A DNA stretch of 64,000 bases from Hyphomicrobiales bacterium (GTDB taxonomy: Bacteria; Pseudomonadota; Alphaproteobacteria; Rhizobiales; Rhizobiaceae): NCBI GenBank assembly GCA_900466945.1, contig UBNV01000010.1, forward strand, positions 558,001 to 622,000, in the 5' to 3' direction. This document shows positions 37,795 to 47,376 of the stretch, piece after piece. The position numbers and the translations under genes are program-made. Each line of letters starts with the position of its first letter. Within the stretch, counting starts at the first letter, position 1. The notes below the pieces were generated by a model, which was not told the DNA's origin, did not search any database, and worked only from the letters and a program-made list of their open reading frames with translations.

Positions 37795-38910
37795 ATGAAG
37801 AAGTCTCTTCTTTCGGCAGTTGCGCTGACGGCCATGGTTGCCTTCAGCGGCAATGCTTACGCCGAAATCCTGGTCGGCGTTGCTGGCCCGCTGACCGGCC
37901 CGAACGCTGCTTTCGGTGCCCAGCTCCAGAAGGGTGCCGAGCAGGCCGCTGCCGACATCAACGCCGCCGGTGGCATCAACGGCGAGCAGATCAAGATCGT
38001 TCTCGGCGACGACGTGTCGGACGCCAAGCAGGGCGTTTCCGTCGCCAACAAGTTCGTTGCTGACGGCGTCAAGTTCGTCGTCGGTCACTTCAACTCGGGC
38101 GTTTCGATCCCGGCTTCTGAAGTCTATGCCGAAAACGGCATCCTGCAGATCACGCCTGCCTCGACCAACCCGAACTTCACCGAGCGCGGCCTGTGGAACA
38201 CCTTCCGCACCTGCGGTCGTGACGACCAGCAGGGCGCAGTTGCCGGCAAGTACATCTCCGACAACTTCAAGGACGCCAAGGTTGCCGTCGTTCATGACAA
38301 GACGCCTTACGGCCAGGGTCTTGCCGACGAAACCAAGAAGGCAATGAACGAACTCGGCGTGACCGAAGTCATCTACGAAGGCATCACTGCCGGCGAAAAG
38401 GACTACTCGGCCCTCATCGCCAAGATGAAGGAAGCCGGCGTATCGGTCGTCTACTTCGGCGGTCTGCACACTGAAGCTGGCCTGATCATGCGCCAGATGG
38501 ACAGCCAGGGCCTGGAAGCGACCCTGATGTCTGGCGATGGCATCACCTCGAACGAACTCGCTTCGATCGCCGGTGACGCAGTCGAAGGCACGCTCATGAC
38601 CTTCCCGCCGGATCCGCGCCAGAACCCGAACGCTGCTGATGCCGTGAAGAAGTTCCGCGATGCCGGCTTCGAGCCGGAAGCCTACACGCTGTACTCCTAC
38701 GCTGCTCTGCAGGTCATCGCAGAAGCCGCCAAGGCAGCTGCTTCTTCCGATTCGGAAGCCGTTGCTACGGCTCTGAAGGAAAAGGGCCCGTACACGACCG
38801 TTATCGGCGAGCTCGGCTTCGACGCCAAGGGTGACATCACCCGTCCGGACTACGTCATGTACACCTGGAAGAAGGGCGAGGACGGCAAGTACTCGTACTT
38901 CCAGAACTAA
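37795..38910 (+). CDS. livJ: Branched-chain amino acid substrate-binding protein LivJ/LivK
   Basis: This 371-aa periplasmic binding protein has a clear signal peptide ([19 protein letters not shown], cleaved after AYA). The mature part begins [20 protein letters not shown] and contains [20 protein letters not shown], the LIV-binding fold. It should deliver leucine/isoleucine/valine to LivHMGF. TTGGGAG precedes the ATG. Codons are highly biased, fitting strong expression. Confidence 0.94.
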   Translation: MKKSLLSAVALTAMVAFSGNAYAEILVGVAGPLTGPNAAFGAQLQKGAEQAAADINAAGGINGEQIKIVLGDDVSDAKQGVSVANKFVADGVKFVVGHFNSGVSIPASEVYAENGILQITPASTNPNFTERGLWNTFRTCGRDDQQGAVAGKYISDNFKDAKVAVVHDKTPYGQGLADETKKAMNELGVTEVIYEGITAGEKDYSALIAKMKEAGVSVVYFGGLHTEAGLIMRQMDSQGLEATLMSGDGITSNELASIAGDAVEGTLMTFPPDPRQNPNAADAVKKFRDAGFEPEAYTLYSYAALQVIAEAAKAAASSDSEAVATALKEKGPYTTVIGELGFDAKGDITRPDYVMYTWKKGEDGKYSYFQN

Positions 38911-38934
38911 TTCGATCCTTCATCGGACCGACGG

Positions 38935-38961
38935 AAAGCCCGGCCTCGCGCCGGGCTTTTT
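38935..38961 (+). terminator. Rho-independent terminator
   Basis: Nine-bp stem (aaagcccgg / ccgggcttt) with a seven-base loop then a T tract. Terminates livJ. Confidence 0.9.
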
Positions 38962-39106
38962 GCGTTTTGGGGGGCAGGATTTGGGCAGTAGGCAGTAGGC
39001 TGCGGGAGGCATCTCGCCATCGTCTGGATTCTAGATGGCGCGCTCCGAACAGGTTTTCTCGGCCTTGCGTCGGCTGGCGGATTTTCTGCTGCCTGCTGCC
39101 TTCTTT

Positions 39107-40030
39107 TCACGTTTCCCGCAGGACATCCGCTGCCTTCACGGCCGCCGAGGCGCGATTTTCGACGCCGAGCTTCGAATAGATCTGCTCAAGGTGCTTGTTC
39201 ACCGTGCGTGACGAGAGGCCGAGGATCTCGCCGATGTCGCGGTTGGCCTTGCCCTTGGCGATCCACAGCAGGACCTCGCTTTCGCGGTGCGTGAGGCCGA
39301 AGCGCTCGCGCAGCATCTCGTCTTCGCTCTGCCGGTTGGCCGAAGTCAAGCGGAAGAGATATTCGTCGGCGCCGATGGTGCCGAGCAGGGAGAGTGTCAG
39401 CGGCAGCCCGGTGGCGCCGGGAAAGGCGAAGCTCGTATCGGCTTGCTGTCCGGTGCCCGCGCGACGATGGGACAGCCAAGCGGCAGCGGCCTTCGCGACC
39501 GCTCCTATTCCGTCCGCATGGCCGATCGCAGTCTCGATCAGGCGGTTCGCCTGAGGCGTCGTCCAGTGAACCTGCCCGTCACCGCGGATGGCGAGCAAAT
39601 GCCGCCCGGCGGCATCGAGGGCGACGCGGGCGCTCTGGGCGGAGCGGGCATTCGACAGGTGGACGCGGATGCGGGCGCGCAACTCGTCGATGTTGATCGG
39701 CTTGGTGAGGTAATCGACGCCACCCGATTCCAGCGCCTTCACGACGTGCTCTGTTTCTGTCAGGCCGGTCATGAAGATCACGGGCACCTGCGCAACCGCC
39801 GGATCGGCCTTGAATGCCCGGCAGGTTTCGAAACCGTCCATGCCTGGCATGACGGCGTCGAGCAGGATCAGGTCCGGGCTGATGCGGGAGACGATGGACA
39901 AGGCGCCGTGACCGGAGGTCGCGATGAGCACGGAATAGCCCGAGGCTTCCAGAGCCTCGGTCAGGAAGCCGAGCGCGTCGGGACTGTCGTCGACCAGAAG
40001 CACGATGTCGCGGCGGTTCGCCTCAGCCAT
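39107..40030 (-). CDS. LuxR-family response regulator, partner of the permease-kinase
   Basis: This 307-aa regulator has a receiver with Asp58 (LILLDAVMPGMDG), acidic pair VDDS and Lys in YLTKPINIDEL. A middle segment of about 90 residues follows, then a C-terminal LuxR helix-turn-helix (GLTHRESEVLLWIAKGKANR, then SSRTVNKHLEQIYSKLGVEN). Its ATG overlaps the end of the hybrid kinase gene by eight bases, so they are made together and form a two-component pair. The AGGGAG ribosome site lies inside the kinase gene. Same layout as the CrbS/CrbR pair, in which a transporter-linked kinase works with a LuxR regulator. Confidence 0.88.
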   Translation of the reverse strand: MAEANRRDIVLLVDDSPDALGFLTEALEASGYSVLIATSGHGALSIVSRISPDLILLDAVMPGMDGFETCRAFKADPAVAQVPVIFMTGLTETEHVVKALESGGVDYLTKPINIDELRARIRVHLSNARSAQSARVALDAAGRHLLAIRGDGQVHWTTPQANRLIETAIGHADGIGAVAKAAAAWLSHRRAGTGQQADTSFAFPGATGLPLTLSLLGTIGADEYLFRLTSANRQSEDEMLRERFGLTHRESEVLLWIAKGKANRDIGEILGLSSRTVNKHLEQIYSKLGVENRASAAVKAADVLRET

Positions 40031-43000
40031 GGATCGGCTCCCTGCCGGTTTCAAACGAGGTCAGGAAGTTGCGCAGACCTGCCATGTCGAAAGCCTGCAC
40101 ATGCGCGCGGGCCGTCTCGATGAAGGCTGCATTGCTTCCCATGCTCCCGAGTTCGGCGAGCTTTGCCTCGATGCCGCGCACATAGCCAATATCACAGAGG
40201 CTGAGCAACTCCTCCAGATGCGAAGCACCCGGCGAAAGGGGGCGGTCCTGGCGCAGTGTCTGCTGCAGGAGGCGGGGATCGTCGGCGTAAATCCAATCCA
40301 AGCCTAGGAACCGAGCGAGTTTGTCGCGCAGGCGGGAGATGTCAACGGGTTTTGCGATCGCATCATCATGGCCTTCGCCACCGGCTGCCGGTGCATCGCC
40401 GATATTGGCAGAGAGCATCAGGATCGGTGCGGTCTGGCCGGCGTCGCGCAGTTTTTCCACAAGTTGCCATCCGTTCATGCCGGGCATGGAAATGTCGACA
40501 AGGAAGAGATCCGGTTTGACGCCATGGATGAGCGTCAGGCATTCCGGGCCACCGGCCGCCGTCAGCACGACGAAATCGAGCGGGGCAAGCACCTCGCGCA
40601 TCAGTTCGCGATGATCCTCGTTGTCGTCGACGACGACGATGGTGCGGCGCGGACCGGTGTAGGAGACGATGCGGCGCTCCGGGGCAGGGGCTGTGTTCGG
40701 CCGGTCGATCGCCGACAGCATCAGCCGCACCTTGAAGGTCGAGCCCTTGTCGCGTTCGCTGGTGACGGAGATTTCGCCGCCGAGCGTATTGGTCAGAAGC
40801 TTGGTGATCGTCAGGCCAAGGCCAAGCCCCGGCATCGGACGAACATTGTCTGCTTCCCCGCGCTGGAAGGGCTCGTAGATGCGATTCAGGTCCTTTTCCG
40901 ATATGCCGCGGCCGCTGTCGTTCACAGTGAAGGTCGCGACCTGGCTGCGATAGTCGACATCGAATCGGATGGTGCCTTCGTCGGTGAACTTGATGGCGTT
41001 CGACAGCAGATTGACGAGGATCTGGCGCAGGCGGCGCTCGTCGGTGCGGACATAAAGCGGCAGGTTGCGGGAGCGCTGGTGCTCGAAAAGAATGCCCTTG
41101 GCGGCCGCCTGGGGCGCGAACATGTCGAGCATCTGGTCGAGGAAGTCCTGAATATTGACCTCGTTCGAGAAGACCTGCAGGCGGCCCGCTTCGATCTTGG
41201 AAATGTCGAGAAGTCCGTCGATGAGGCCCGAGAGGTGGTCTGCCGAACGGCGGATGACCTTGATCGCCGACTGCCGCGGCACGGGGATCGTCTCGTCGCG
41301 CTCCAGGATCTGGGCGTAACCGAGCACCGCATTCAGCGGTGTGCGCAGTTCGTGGCTCAAGCCCACAACATAGCGGCTCTTGGCGCGGTTGGCGGCCTCG
41401 GCGGTTTCCTTGGCGTTTTGAAGGGCGGCGTCCGTCTTGCGGTGGGCGGCGATTTCCTTGAGCAGCAGGGTGTTCTGGCGTGAGGATTCCTCCTCTGCCA
41501 CGACGCGGCTGTCATGGGCGAGCACGTAGAACCAGGAGACGATGCCGGCGATGATGGCGAAGATGAAGAAGACGACGGTCACCGTGCGGTTGACGACGTC
41601 GGTCATCTCGGGCGTCGCCGCATTCACCTGATGGGCGATGACTGCGAGGATCACGCCGATGACGGAGATCGAGATCATCGCGGTCATTGCGTAGCGGCCG
41701 AGGCGGGTGGAGACGGTCTCGATCACCGCTTCCGGCAACAAGGCGCGTGCGACCGTCGCGGCCTGGGCGTTGATCTTCGCATGCGGCTTGCACATGTCGT
41801 GACAGCGGCTGTCCAGCGTGCAGCAGAGCGAACAGATCGGAGCGGCATAAGCGGGGCACCAGGCCATATCCTCAGGCTCGAAGGGGTGTTCGCAGATCGA
41901 GCAGGTGATGCCGGTCTGGTTCTTCCAGCTGTGGCGCGGTTTGCGGGCGAGGTAATACCTGCCCTCCGTCCACCAGGCGATGAGCGGAGAAATCAGGAAG
42001 GCGACAAGCGTGACATAGGTCGACAGCGAGGCCATGGTAGAGCCGAAGGCGCCGAAATGGGCTGCCAGCGCCAGACTCGCCGACAAGGCCATGGTGCCGC
42101 AGCCGACCGGATTGATGTCGTAGAGATGGGCCCGCTTGAACTCGATGCCGGGTGGCGAGAGGCCGAGCTTCTTGTTGACGAAGAGATCGGCGGAGATGGC
42201 GCAGAGCCAGCTCATGGCGATGATCGAGAAGATGCCGAGCGTCTCTTCCAGCAGGCCATAGATGCCGAGCTCCATCAGGAGGAGCGCGATCGCCACGTTG
42301 AAGACGAGCCATACGACGCGGCCGGGATGGCTGTGGGTCAGGCGCGAGAAGAAGTTCGACCAGGCGAGTGAGCCCGCATAGGCGTTCATCACGTTGATCT
42401 TGAGCTGCGAGATGACTACGAATCCCGCCATTAGCAGCATGGCCGCTGTCTCGTTCGGCAGCATGTAGCCGAAGGCGGCCACGTACATGTGGGCGGGGTC
42501 GGCCGCTTCGCCGATTGGCACGCCGGTCGAGAGTGTGAGTACGGCGAGGAAGGATCCGGCGAGCAACTTTGGCACGCCAAGCACGACCCAGCCGGGGCCG
42601 GCGAGAAAGATCGCGATGCGGTGATGCAGCTTGCGTGCGCCTTCGGGCGGCAGAAAGCGCAGGAAGTCGACCTGCTCGCCGATCTGCGGCATCAGGGCGA
42701 GGATGACCGCCGAGGCTGCCCCGAATTCGAGAAGGTTGAAGGGGGCGGCCTGGCCGAGATGGGCGTTGGAATGATCGATGCCGGCAAAGGCGCGCCAGAG
42801 GTCGATTTTTTCCCAGTCGAGAAAGGCGATGAAGACGAAAGGCAGGATGTTGAGCACGATCCAGAAGGGCTGGGTCAGCAGCTGGAATTTCGAGATCATC
42901 CGGATGCCATAGGTGACCAGCGGCAGGACGACGATGGCCGAGATGATATAGCCGAGCCAGAGCGGAATGCCGAAGGCGAGTTCCAGCGCCTTGGTCATGA

Positions 43001-43406
43001 TCGATGCCTCGATGGCAAAGAGCATGAAGGTGAAGGCGGCATAGATCAGCGACGTGATGGTCGAGCCGATGTAGCCGAAGCCGGCGCCGCGGGTCAGGAG
43101 ATCGATGTCGACGCCATGGCGGATCGCATATTTGCTGATGGGCACGCCGACCAGCAGCATCAGGATGGCGGCGACAACGATGGCGAAGAAGGCATTGGTC
43201 GTGCCATAGGCGATGGTGATCGTGCCGCCGATCGCCTCCAGCGCCAGAAAGGAAATCGCACCGATCGCGGTCTGCGAAATCCGGCTCGAGGAAAACTGGC
43301 GGGCGCTCTTGGCCGTGAAGCGCAGGGCGTAATCTTCGAGCGTCTGGTTCGCGACCCAGCGATTGTATTCGCGGCGAACGGGAATGATGCGTTGGCGTGC
43401 GGCCAT
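40023..43406 (-). CDS. Hybrid histidine kinase fused to an NCS1-type permease
   Basis: This is a 1127-aa membrane sensor. Residues about 15-500 form a polytopic transporter-like domain of about twelve helices that resembles nucleobase:cation symporter-1 (purine/cytosine permease) proteins: RREYNRWVANQTLEDYALRF at the start, then SRISQTAIGAISFLALEAIG. A Cys/His-rich segment (about 500-541) follows, then one or two helices. The kinase core has HisKA SHELRTPLNAVLGYAQ (His near 686), N box NLLSNAIKF, G1 DSGRGIS and G2 GLGLGLTI. A receiver with acceptor Asp in LFLVDISMPGMNGW (about 968) and a helical tail end the protein. It should sense transport or binding of a nucleobase or urea-like compound and phosphorylate the adjacent LuxR regulator. 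Substrate is inferred. Confidence 0.82.
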   Translation of the reverse strand: MAARQRIIPVRREYNRWVANQTLEDYALRFTAKSARQFSSSRISQTAIGAISFLALEAIGGTITIAYGTTNAFFAIVVAAILMLLVGVPISKYAIRHGVDIDLLTRGAGFGYIGSTITSLIYAAFTFMLFAIEASIMTKALELAFGIPLWLGYIISAIVVLPLVTYGIRMISKFQLLTQPFWIVLNILPFVFIAFLDWEKIDLWRAFAGIDHSNAHLGQAAPFNLLEFGAASAVILALMPQIGEQVDFLRFLPPEGARKLHHRIAIFLAGPGWVVLGVPKLLAGSFLAVLTLSTGVPIGEAADPAHMYVAAFGYMLPNETAAMLLMAGFVVISQLKINVMNAYAGSLAWSNFFSRLTHSHPGRVVWLVFNVAIALLLMELGIYGLLEETLGIFSIIAMSWLCAISADLFVNKKLGLSPPGIEFKRAHLYDINPVGCGTMALSASLALAAHFGAFGSTMASLSTYVTLVAFLISPLIAWWTEGRYYLARKPRHSWKNQTGITCSICEHPFEPEDMAWCPAYAAPICSLCCTLDSRCHDMCKPHAKINAQAATVARALLPEAVIETVSTRLGRYAMTAMISISVIGVILAVIAHQVNAATPEMTDVVNRTVTVVFFIFAIIAGIVSWFYVLAHDSRVVAEEESSRQNTLLLKEIAAHRKTDAALQNAKETAEAANRAKSRYVVGLSHELRTPLNAVLGYAQILERDETIPVPRQSAIKVIRRSADHLSGLIDGLLDISKIEAGRLQVFSNEVNIQDFLDQMLDMFAPQAAAKGILFEHQRSRNLPLYVRTDERRLRQILVNLLSNAIKFTDEGTIRFDVDYRSQVATFTVNDSGRGISEKDLNRIYEPFQRGEADNVRPMPGLGLGLTITKLLTNTLGGEISVTSERDKGSTFKVRLMLSAIDRPNTAPAPERRIVSYTGPRRTIVVVDDNEDHRELMREVLAPLDFVVLTAAGGPECLTLIHGVKPDLFLVDISMPGMNGWQLVEKLRDAGQTAPILMLSANIGDAPAAGGEGHDDAIAKPVDISRLRDKLARFLGLDWIYADDPRLLQQTLRQDRPLSPGASHLEELLSLCDIGYVRGIEAKLAELGSMGSNAAFIETARAHVQAFDMAGLRNFLTSFETGREPIHG

Positions 43407-43483
43407 GCCTAAAATCTAGCGCCTTGTTGTGGGTGGCTTTCCTTTAGGCATTTTCACGGGATTGTCCAGAATAGCAAGGGCCG

Positions 43484-43942
43484 TCAGGGCTTGATCAGGC
43501 CGCCTTGGTAGTCGAGCCGATAGGCGAGCCAGCCGCCGACCCGAATACGTTCCGTACCGATGAAGCTGCGGTAGTCCCCGGCCGCGTCGTCGAGATATTC
43601 GCCGAGCGGATGAATATAAGCGAAGCCGCCCAAGAATCGTTTTTCCTGGTAGAGCGCGCTCAGGGCCTGCTTGATCACGATCCCCGCCCGTTGCCCGTCG
43701 AATCGCTCGGGATCGACGATGCGGCCGTAATAGTTCATCGCCCAGACAGGCATGTCCTCGTGCCAGACGACCTCCTGACCGAGAAAATCAGTCCCGCCAA
43801 AATAACTGTCGAGATAGCGGTAGGTCCCTTTCTCATAAGGGATGTCTTTCGCTCCGTGTCGGCTCGGGATTTCAGCAACATTCTTGCCGGCCATGCAAGT
43901 GACCGCCTTCGCCTCGACGATGAAGCGCTCCAATGCATCCAT
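43484..43942 (-). CDS. DUF5680-family protein
   Basis: This 152-aa soluble protein has the DUF5680-type pattern: AKAVTCMAGKNV near the start, then YEKGTYRYLDSYFGGTDFLG, MPVWAMNYYGR and a C-terminal RVGGWLAYRLDYQGGLI. The function is unknown. The ATG at 43942 follows AGGAGGGG; a longer frame reaches 43987. It lies between the phytochrome and permease-kinase genes on the same strand. Confidence 0.7.
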   Translation of the reverse strand: MDALERFIVEAKAVTCMAGKNVAEIPSRHGAKDIPYEKGTYRYLDSYFGGTDFLGQEVVWHEDMPVWAMNYYGRIVDPERFDGQRAGIVIKQALSALYQEKRFLGGFAYIHPLGEYLDDAAGDYRSFIGTERIRVGGWLAYRLDYQGGLIKP

Positions 43943-44036
43943 TTTCCCCTCCTGCTCAGGAACATAGAGGGAACATAAATGTTGCATTGCGGCGCAACAA
44001 CCCTGTCATTCCTGGGGTTTTGTCAAGGCGCCCAAC

Positions 44037-46589
44037 TTAGCCGCTGGACGTGGCGGCCATGCGTTCCGCGAGAGCCTTGACGAGAGCGCCTGCGTCATAG
44101 GGCTTGCGGACGACGGGGACCGAGAGCAATTCGTCGGGCACGACGGAGCGATCGTCGTAGCCCGTGGCGAAGACGAAGGGGATGCCGCGGCGCGTCAGTT
44201 CTTCGGCCACCGGTACGGAGGTGTCGCGTCCGAGATTGATGTCGAGCACGGCAATGGAGGGTGTGAAGCTCTTCAGGCGGTTCAACGCGTCGCTGCTCGA
44301 GCTTGAGGTGACGACCGTGTCGATGCCGGCATCCGCAAGCATCATCTCCGCGTCCATAGCAATCAACACTTGATCTTCCACCAGCAGGACCTGCAAACCG
44401 GCTATGCTCGCAGGATCCTCCATTGTCGGGCTTCCGAGTTGAGACGTTTTTTCCTCGGCCGCAGGTTCGCTGCCCCAGGTGAGAAAGCGGCCAGGCAGGC
44501 GAAATTCGGCATCGAGCCCCTCAGGGCGATATTCGAGCCGGCTCGTGCCACCGAGATCGTAGGGTATGCTTCGGTCGATCAGCGCAGAGCCAAATCCCTT
44601 GCGGCCGATCGGCCCGACGAGCGGCCCACCAATTTCGCTCCAGTGCAGAAGACAGTCGCCTCCATCGACTTCCTGCCAAGTCACCGTCAGCACGCCGCCA
44701 TCTTGCGACAGGGCGCCGTATTTGGCGGCATTGGTGCACAATTCGTGGATCACAAGGGCTGCTACAGCATGCGCACGGGCGTCGAGCGTCGCCGAAGGCC
44801 CATTGACGACAATCTTGCTGCGACCGGCGCGGTAGGGGAGGAGTTCTGCGTCGAGCAGGTCGTTCAATGTGCCGCCGCCGCCGCCCCGGGTCAGTTGGTC
44901 ATGGGCATGGGAGAGCGCGTGTATGCGGCCGCGGAGCGAGCCGATATAATCCTGGATCGGGACCTGATCCTGGGAGGGGGCTGTGACGAGTGACTTGATG
45001 ACCGCGAGGATGTTCTTCACGCGATGGTTCAGTTCCTCGTTCAGCATGCGCTGGCGGACATCCGACTTGCTGCGTTCTTCCTGCATCAGTTCGTTGTGGC
45101 GCAGCACAATCTCGACGATGGCTGAGCGGATCGCCTCCGCGATCTCGAAGTCAGAATCGCGCCACGGAGTCGCTTGCCGCTGGACGGTTTCCTTCCAGAT
45201 GGCAAAGCTCTTGCGCGGGGTCAGGCGGTCGCCGAGCGGCCCCGTTTCATAGGTCTTTTCCGGATTGCCGGCCCAATTGAGCGTCTGCAGCCGTTCCTTG
45301 CGGAAGAAGAAGAGATAATCCCGCGGGATCTGCGACAGCGGAACCGCCATGACGCCTGAGACGTCCTCGAAATAATCGGCTGCCGGTGGATAGTCCTCGG
45401 AGAGCGTTTTCGTCGACCAGATACGGCCGTCTGCGACTTCACCGATGAAGCGGGCAAGATCCATTTCCCGGCCGCGCGGCGGGGTGGCGCCGATGGCGGT
45501 CCAGCGTCCGTTCATCCACATTCCCACGCCGTCACAGGCAAAGAGAGACTGGAATTCGGGCAGGGCCGCCGTCAAAATCTGGTCGAGGTCGGTATGGTGG
45601 GAGGCCGCCTGGAGAAAGCGATCCAGCGACCGGCGGGCTTCATTGGCAATGTCGAGCTTGCGCTTCTGCTTGAGCGCCAGAAGATGCAGCGAGAAGAACT
45701 CCCCGAACATTTCCGCGGCAATTCGCTCCGACATCGTCAGCGTCTTCGGCGCATAGTGATGGCAGGCGATGAGGCCCCACAGGCGATCGTCGACGATCAC
45801 GGAGATCGACATGGAGGCAGACACCCCCATGTTGCGCAGATATTCGCAATGGATCGGGGAGACACTGCGCAGGTGGGCAAAGGAAAGATCGAGCGGTGAT
45901 GCTTGCTCTTCCACTGCGGGAAGAAGGTCCACCCTCTGACCGCGGGCATCCGAGATGACGCGGATCGGGTTCTGCATGTAGAGGATGCGGGCCTGACGCG
46001 GGATGTCGGTTGCCGGGAAATACTGGCCGAGGAAGCTTTCCAGATCGTGACGCTTGGCCTCGCTCGCCACCTTGCCGGATCCGTCTTCTTCGAACCGGTA
46101 AATCATGACACGGTCATAGCCGAGCACCGAGCGCACGAGTTTCGCCGATGCGGAAATCAACAGATCGATGTCGTTGATGTCTTTGACCCGACCGATCATT
46201 TCGCGCGCCAGCTGCAGGGGCTGGGTTCGCCTGAGTGACGGTTCAAATTCCAGGATCGCGCCTTGCATCTGGCGATGGACAGCAACGTCGAAAAACTGGC
46301 CGTTCGGTAGGGGCAGATGCGCGATCACCGCCGGGCGGCTCGCGTCCGGCGCTGCAGCAATGGCGTTTCTGATGTCGTGGGTAACGTCGGCGCCGAAGAG
46401 ATCCGCAATCAACTGGCCTTCCAGCCTCTGCGACACACCCAGCATTTCGGATGCATTGGCTGAGTAACGGCGGACCGTCGTGATGGAAGGGTCGCAGGAT
46501 ATAAGACAGCCATGTGGCTGGATGGAACCTGGAATGTGGATCGGTTCACGATCACAATTGGTCAGGTCAACGGACGGGGTTGTCAGCAT
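44037..46589 (-). CDS. bphP: Bacteriophytochrome, HWE histidine kinase with receiver (bathy type)
   Basis: This is an 850-aa red/far-red light sensor. The PAS-GAF-PHY photosensory module has Cys12 (LTNCDREPIHIPGSIQPHG) for biliverdin attachment, GQYFPATDIP in GAF (Asp195) and the PHY tongue motif PRKSF (458-462). Gln189 and Arg210 match residues conserved in bathy phytochromes such as Agp2, so the dark state is probably Pfr. The output is an HWE kinase (acceptor His522 in ELNHRVKNILAV, HWSE at 649-652) followed by a receiver (Asp783, SIAVLDINLG). The start overlaps the heme oxygenase gene by 23 bases. Confidence 0.93.
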   Translation of the reverse strand: MLTTPSVDLTNCDREPIHIPGSIQPHGCLISCDPSITTVRRYSANASEMLGVSQRLEGQLIADLFGADVTHDIRNAIAAAPDASRPAVIAHLPLPNGQFFDVAVHRQMQGAILEFEPSLRRTQPLQLAREMIGRVKDINDIDLLISASAKLVRSVLGYDRVMIYRFEEDGSGKVASEAKRHDLESFLGQYFPATDIPRQARILYMQNPIRVISDARGQRVDLLPAVEEQASPLDLSFAHLRSVSPIHCEYLRNMGVSASMSISVIVDDRLWGLIACHHYAPKTLTMSERIAAEMFGEFFSLHLLALKQKRKLDIANEARRSLDRFLQAASHHTDLDQILTAALPEFQSLFACDGVGMWMNGRWTAIGATPPRGREMDLARFIGEVADGRIWSTKTLSEDYPPAADYFEDVSGVMAVPLSQIPRDYLFFFRKERLQTLNWAGNPEKTYETGPLGDRLTPRKSFAIWKETVQRQATPWRDSDFEIAEAIRSAIVEIVLRHNELMQEERSKSDVRQRMLNEELNHRVKNILAVIKSLVTAPSQDQVPIQDYIGSLRGRIHALSHAHDQLTRGGGGGTLNDLLDAELLPYRAGRSKIVVNGPSATLDARAHAVAALVIHELCTNAAKYGALSQDGGVLTVTWQEVDGGDCLLHWSEIGGPLVGPIGRKGFGSALIDRSIPYDLGGTSRLEYRPEGLDAEFRLPGRFLTWGSEPAAEEKTSQLGSPTMEDPASIAGLQVLLVEDQVLIAMDAEMMLADAGIDTVVTSSSSSDALNRLKSFTPSIAVLDINLGRDTSVPVAEELTRRGIPFVFATGYDDRSVVPDELLSVPVVRKPYDAGALVKALAERMAATSSG

Positions 46590-47133
46590 TCAGGGCGCTT
46601 TCGAAGGCATCACGAGCATAGTCGAAAGCGGTGTTTGCCCAGTGCGCAGATGCGCGGGCGTCGTATCCACGCACGTTCTCCATACGCTCTGAGAACGCAC
46701 GCCAGTTGGAAAAGTTCCGAGCTTGCAAAAAAAGATGTCTGGCGCCGAATTCCTCCGAAAATCCGAGGGCTTCGGCCCGTTTTGCCAGGAGGCGGGCGCC
46801 CAGCGAGGAGCCTTCCAGCACATAAAGCAAGCCGATAACACCTTCACCTTCCGGCGGAGAGAAGGGGCGGAGCACTGTGGGCTCCGGCGTGTCGAGATCG
46901 GCAAGATCGGCCCTCAGCTCGTCCCGAACGAAGCCCGGCTGCCAATCGGCAAAGGCCTGCGGCAGGTCGTTTCTCGACAGCCATGTCTCGACCGGCAGCC
47001 GGAAGGCGGCGATCCCTGCGAGATAGCGGCGATAGTCGGCAATTGTCCCGAAGCCGCCGACCAGGGCATCGAGTGCCATATGGGCGGTCCATGTCGCCTC
47101 CTTGAGGGCGCTTCGGCGCGGCGGTAGATCCAT
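46567..47133 (-). CDS. bphO: Heme oxygenase BphO for biliverdin synthesis
   Basis: This 188-aa enzyme splits heme to biliverdin IX-alpha, the chromophore of the phytochrome. The proximal His lies in TWTAHMALDAL (about residue 18), and the distal helix has LYVLEGSSLGARLL with the conserved Gly-rich kink. The ATG at 47133 follows AAAGGA; a longer frame reaches 47187 but has no ribosome site. Its end overlaps the bphP start by 23 bases, so chromophore enzyme and apoprotein form one operon. Confidence 0.9.
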   Translation of the reverse strand: MDLPPRRSALKEATWTAHMALDALVGGFGTIADYRRYLAGIAAFRLPVETWLSRNDLPQAFADWQPGFVRDELRADLADLDTPEPTVLRPFSPPEGEGVIGLLYVLEGSSLGARLLAKRAEALGFSEEFGARHLFLQARNFSNWRAFSERMENVRGYDARASAHWANTAFDYARDAFESALNADNPVR

Positions 47134-47376
47134 GACGTGTCCTTTGCTTGTCTCCGTCATATAGGATTTCATCATACGGGCTAACAAGCCGTCATCGTAT
47201 CGGCACCACGCGATGCGTCCGCGATCGGTGAGTGCGGCCCCGGATTCCGCCTTTTACCACCCGACCTACGTTAAACGACGTATACGTTTTCGCGCCGCAG
47301 CATCCGATAGTCCCCTTCAGCAACGGTTAACGCTCATTAACCGACCGGTTGCGACCAAGAAGAGGGGATCACAACA
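47134..47376. other. 243-bp bphO / urtA divergent promoter region
   Basis: It holds the promoters of two divergent operons. TTAA occurs twice six bases apart at about 47327-47340, close to but not at CtrA spacing. No sigma-54 -24/-12 element was found. Confidence 0.4.

Noticed and set aside
47327-47340. Possible CtrA site before urtA
   Set aside because: The two TTAA halves are separated by six bases, not seven.
47134-47376. Sigma-54 promoter for urtA
   Set aside because: No GG-N10-GC type -24/-12 element was found.
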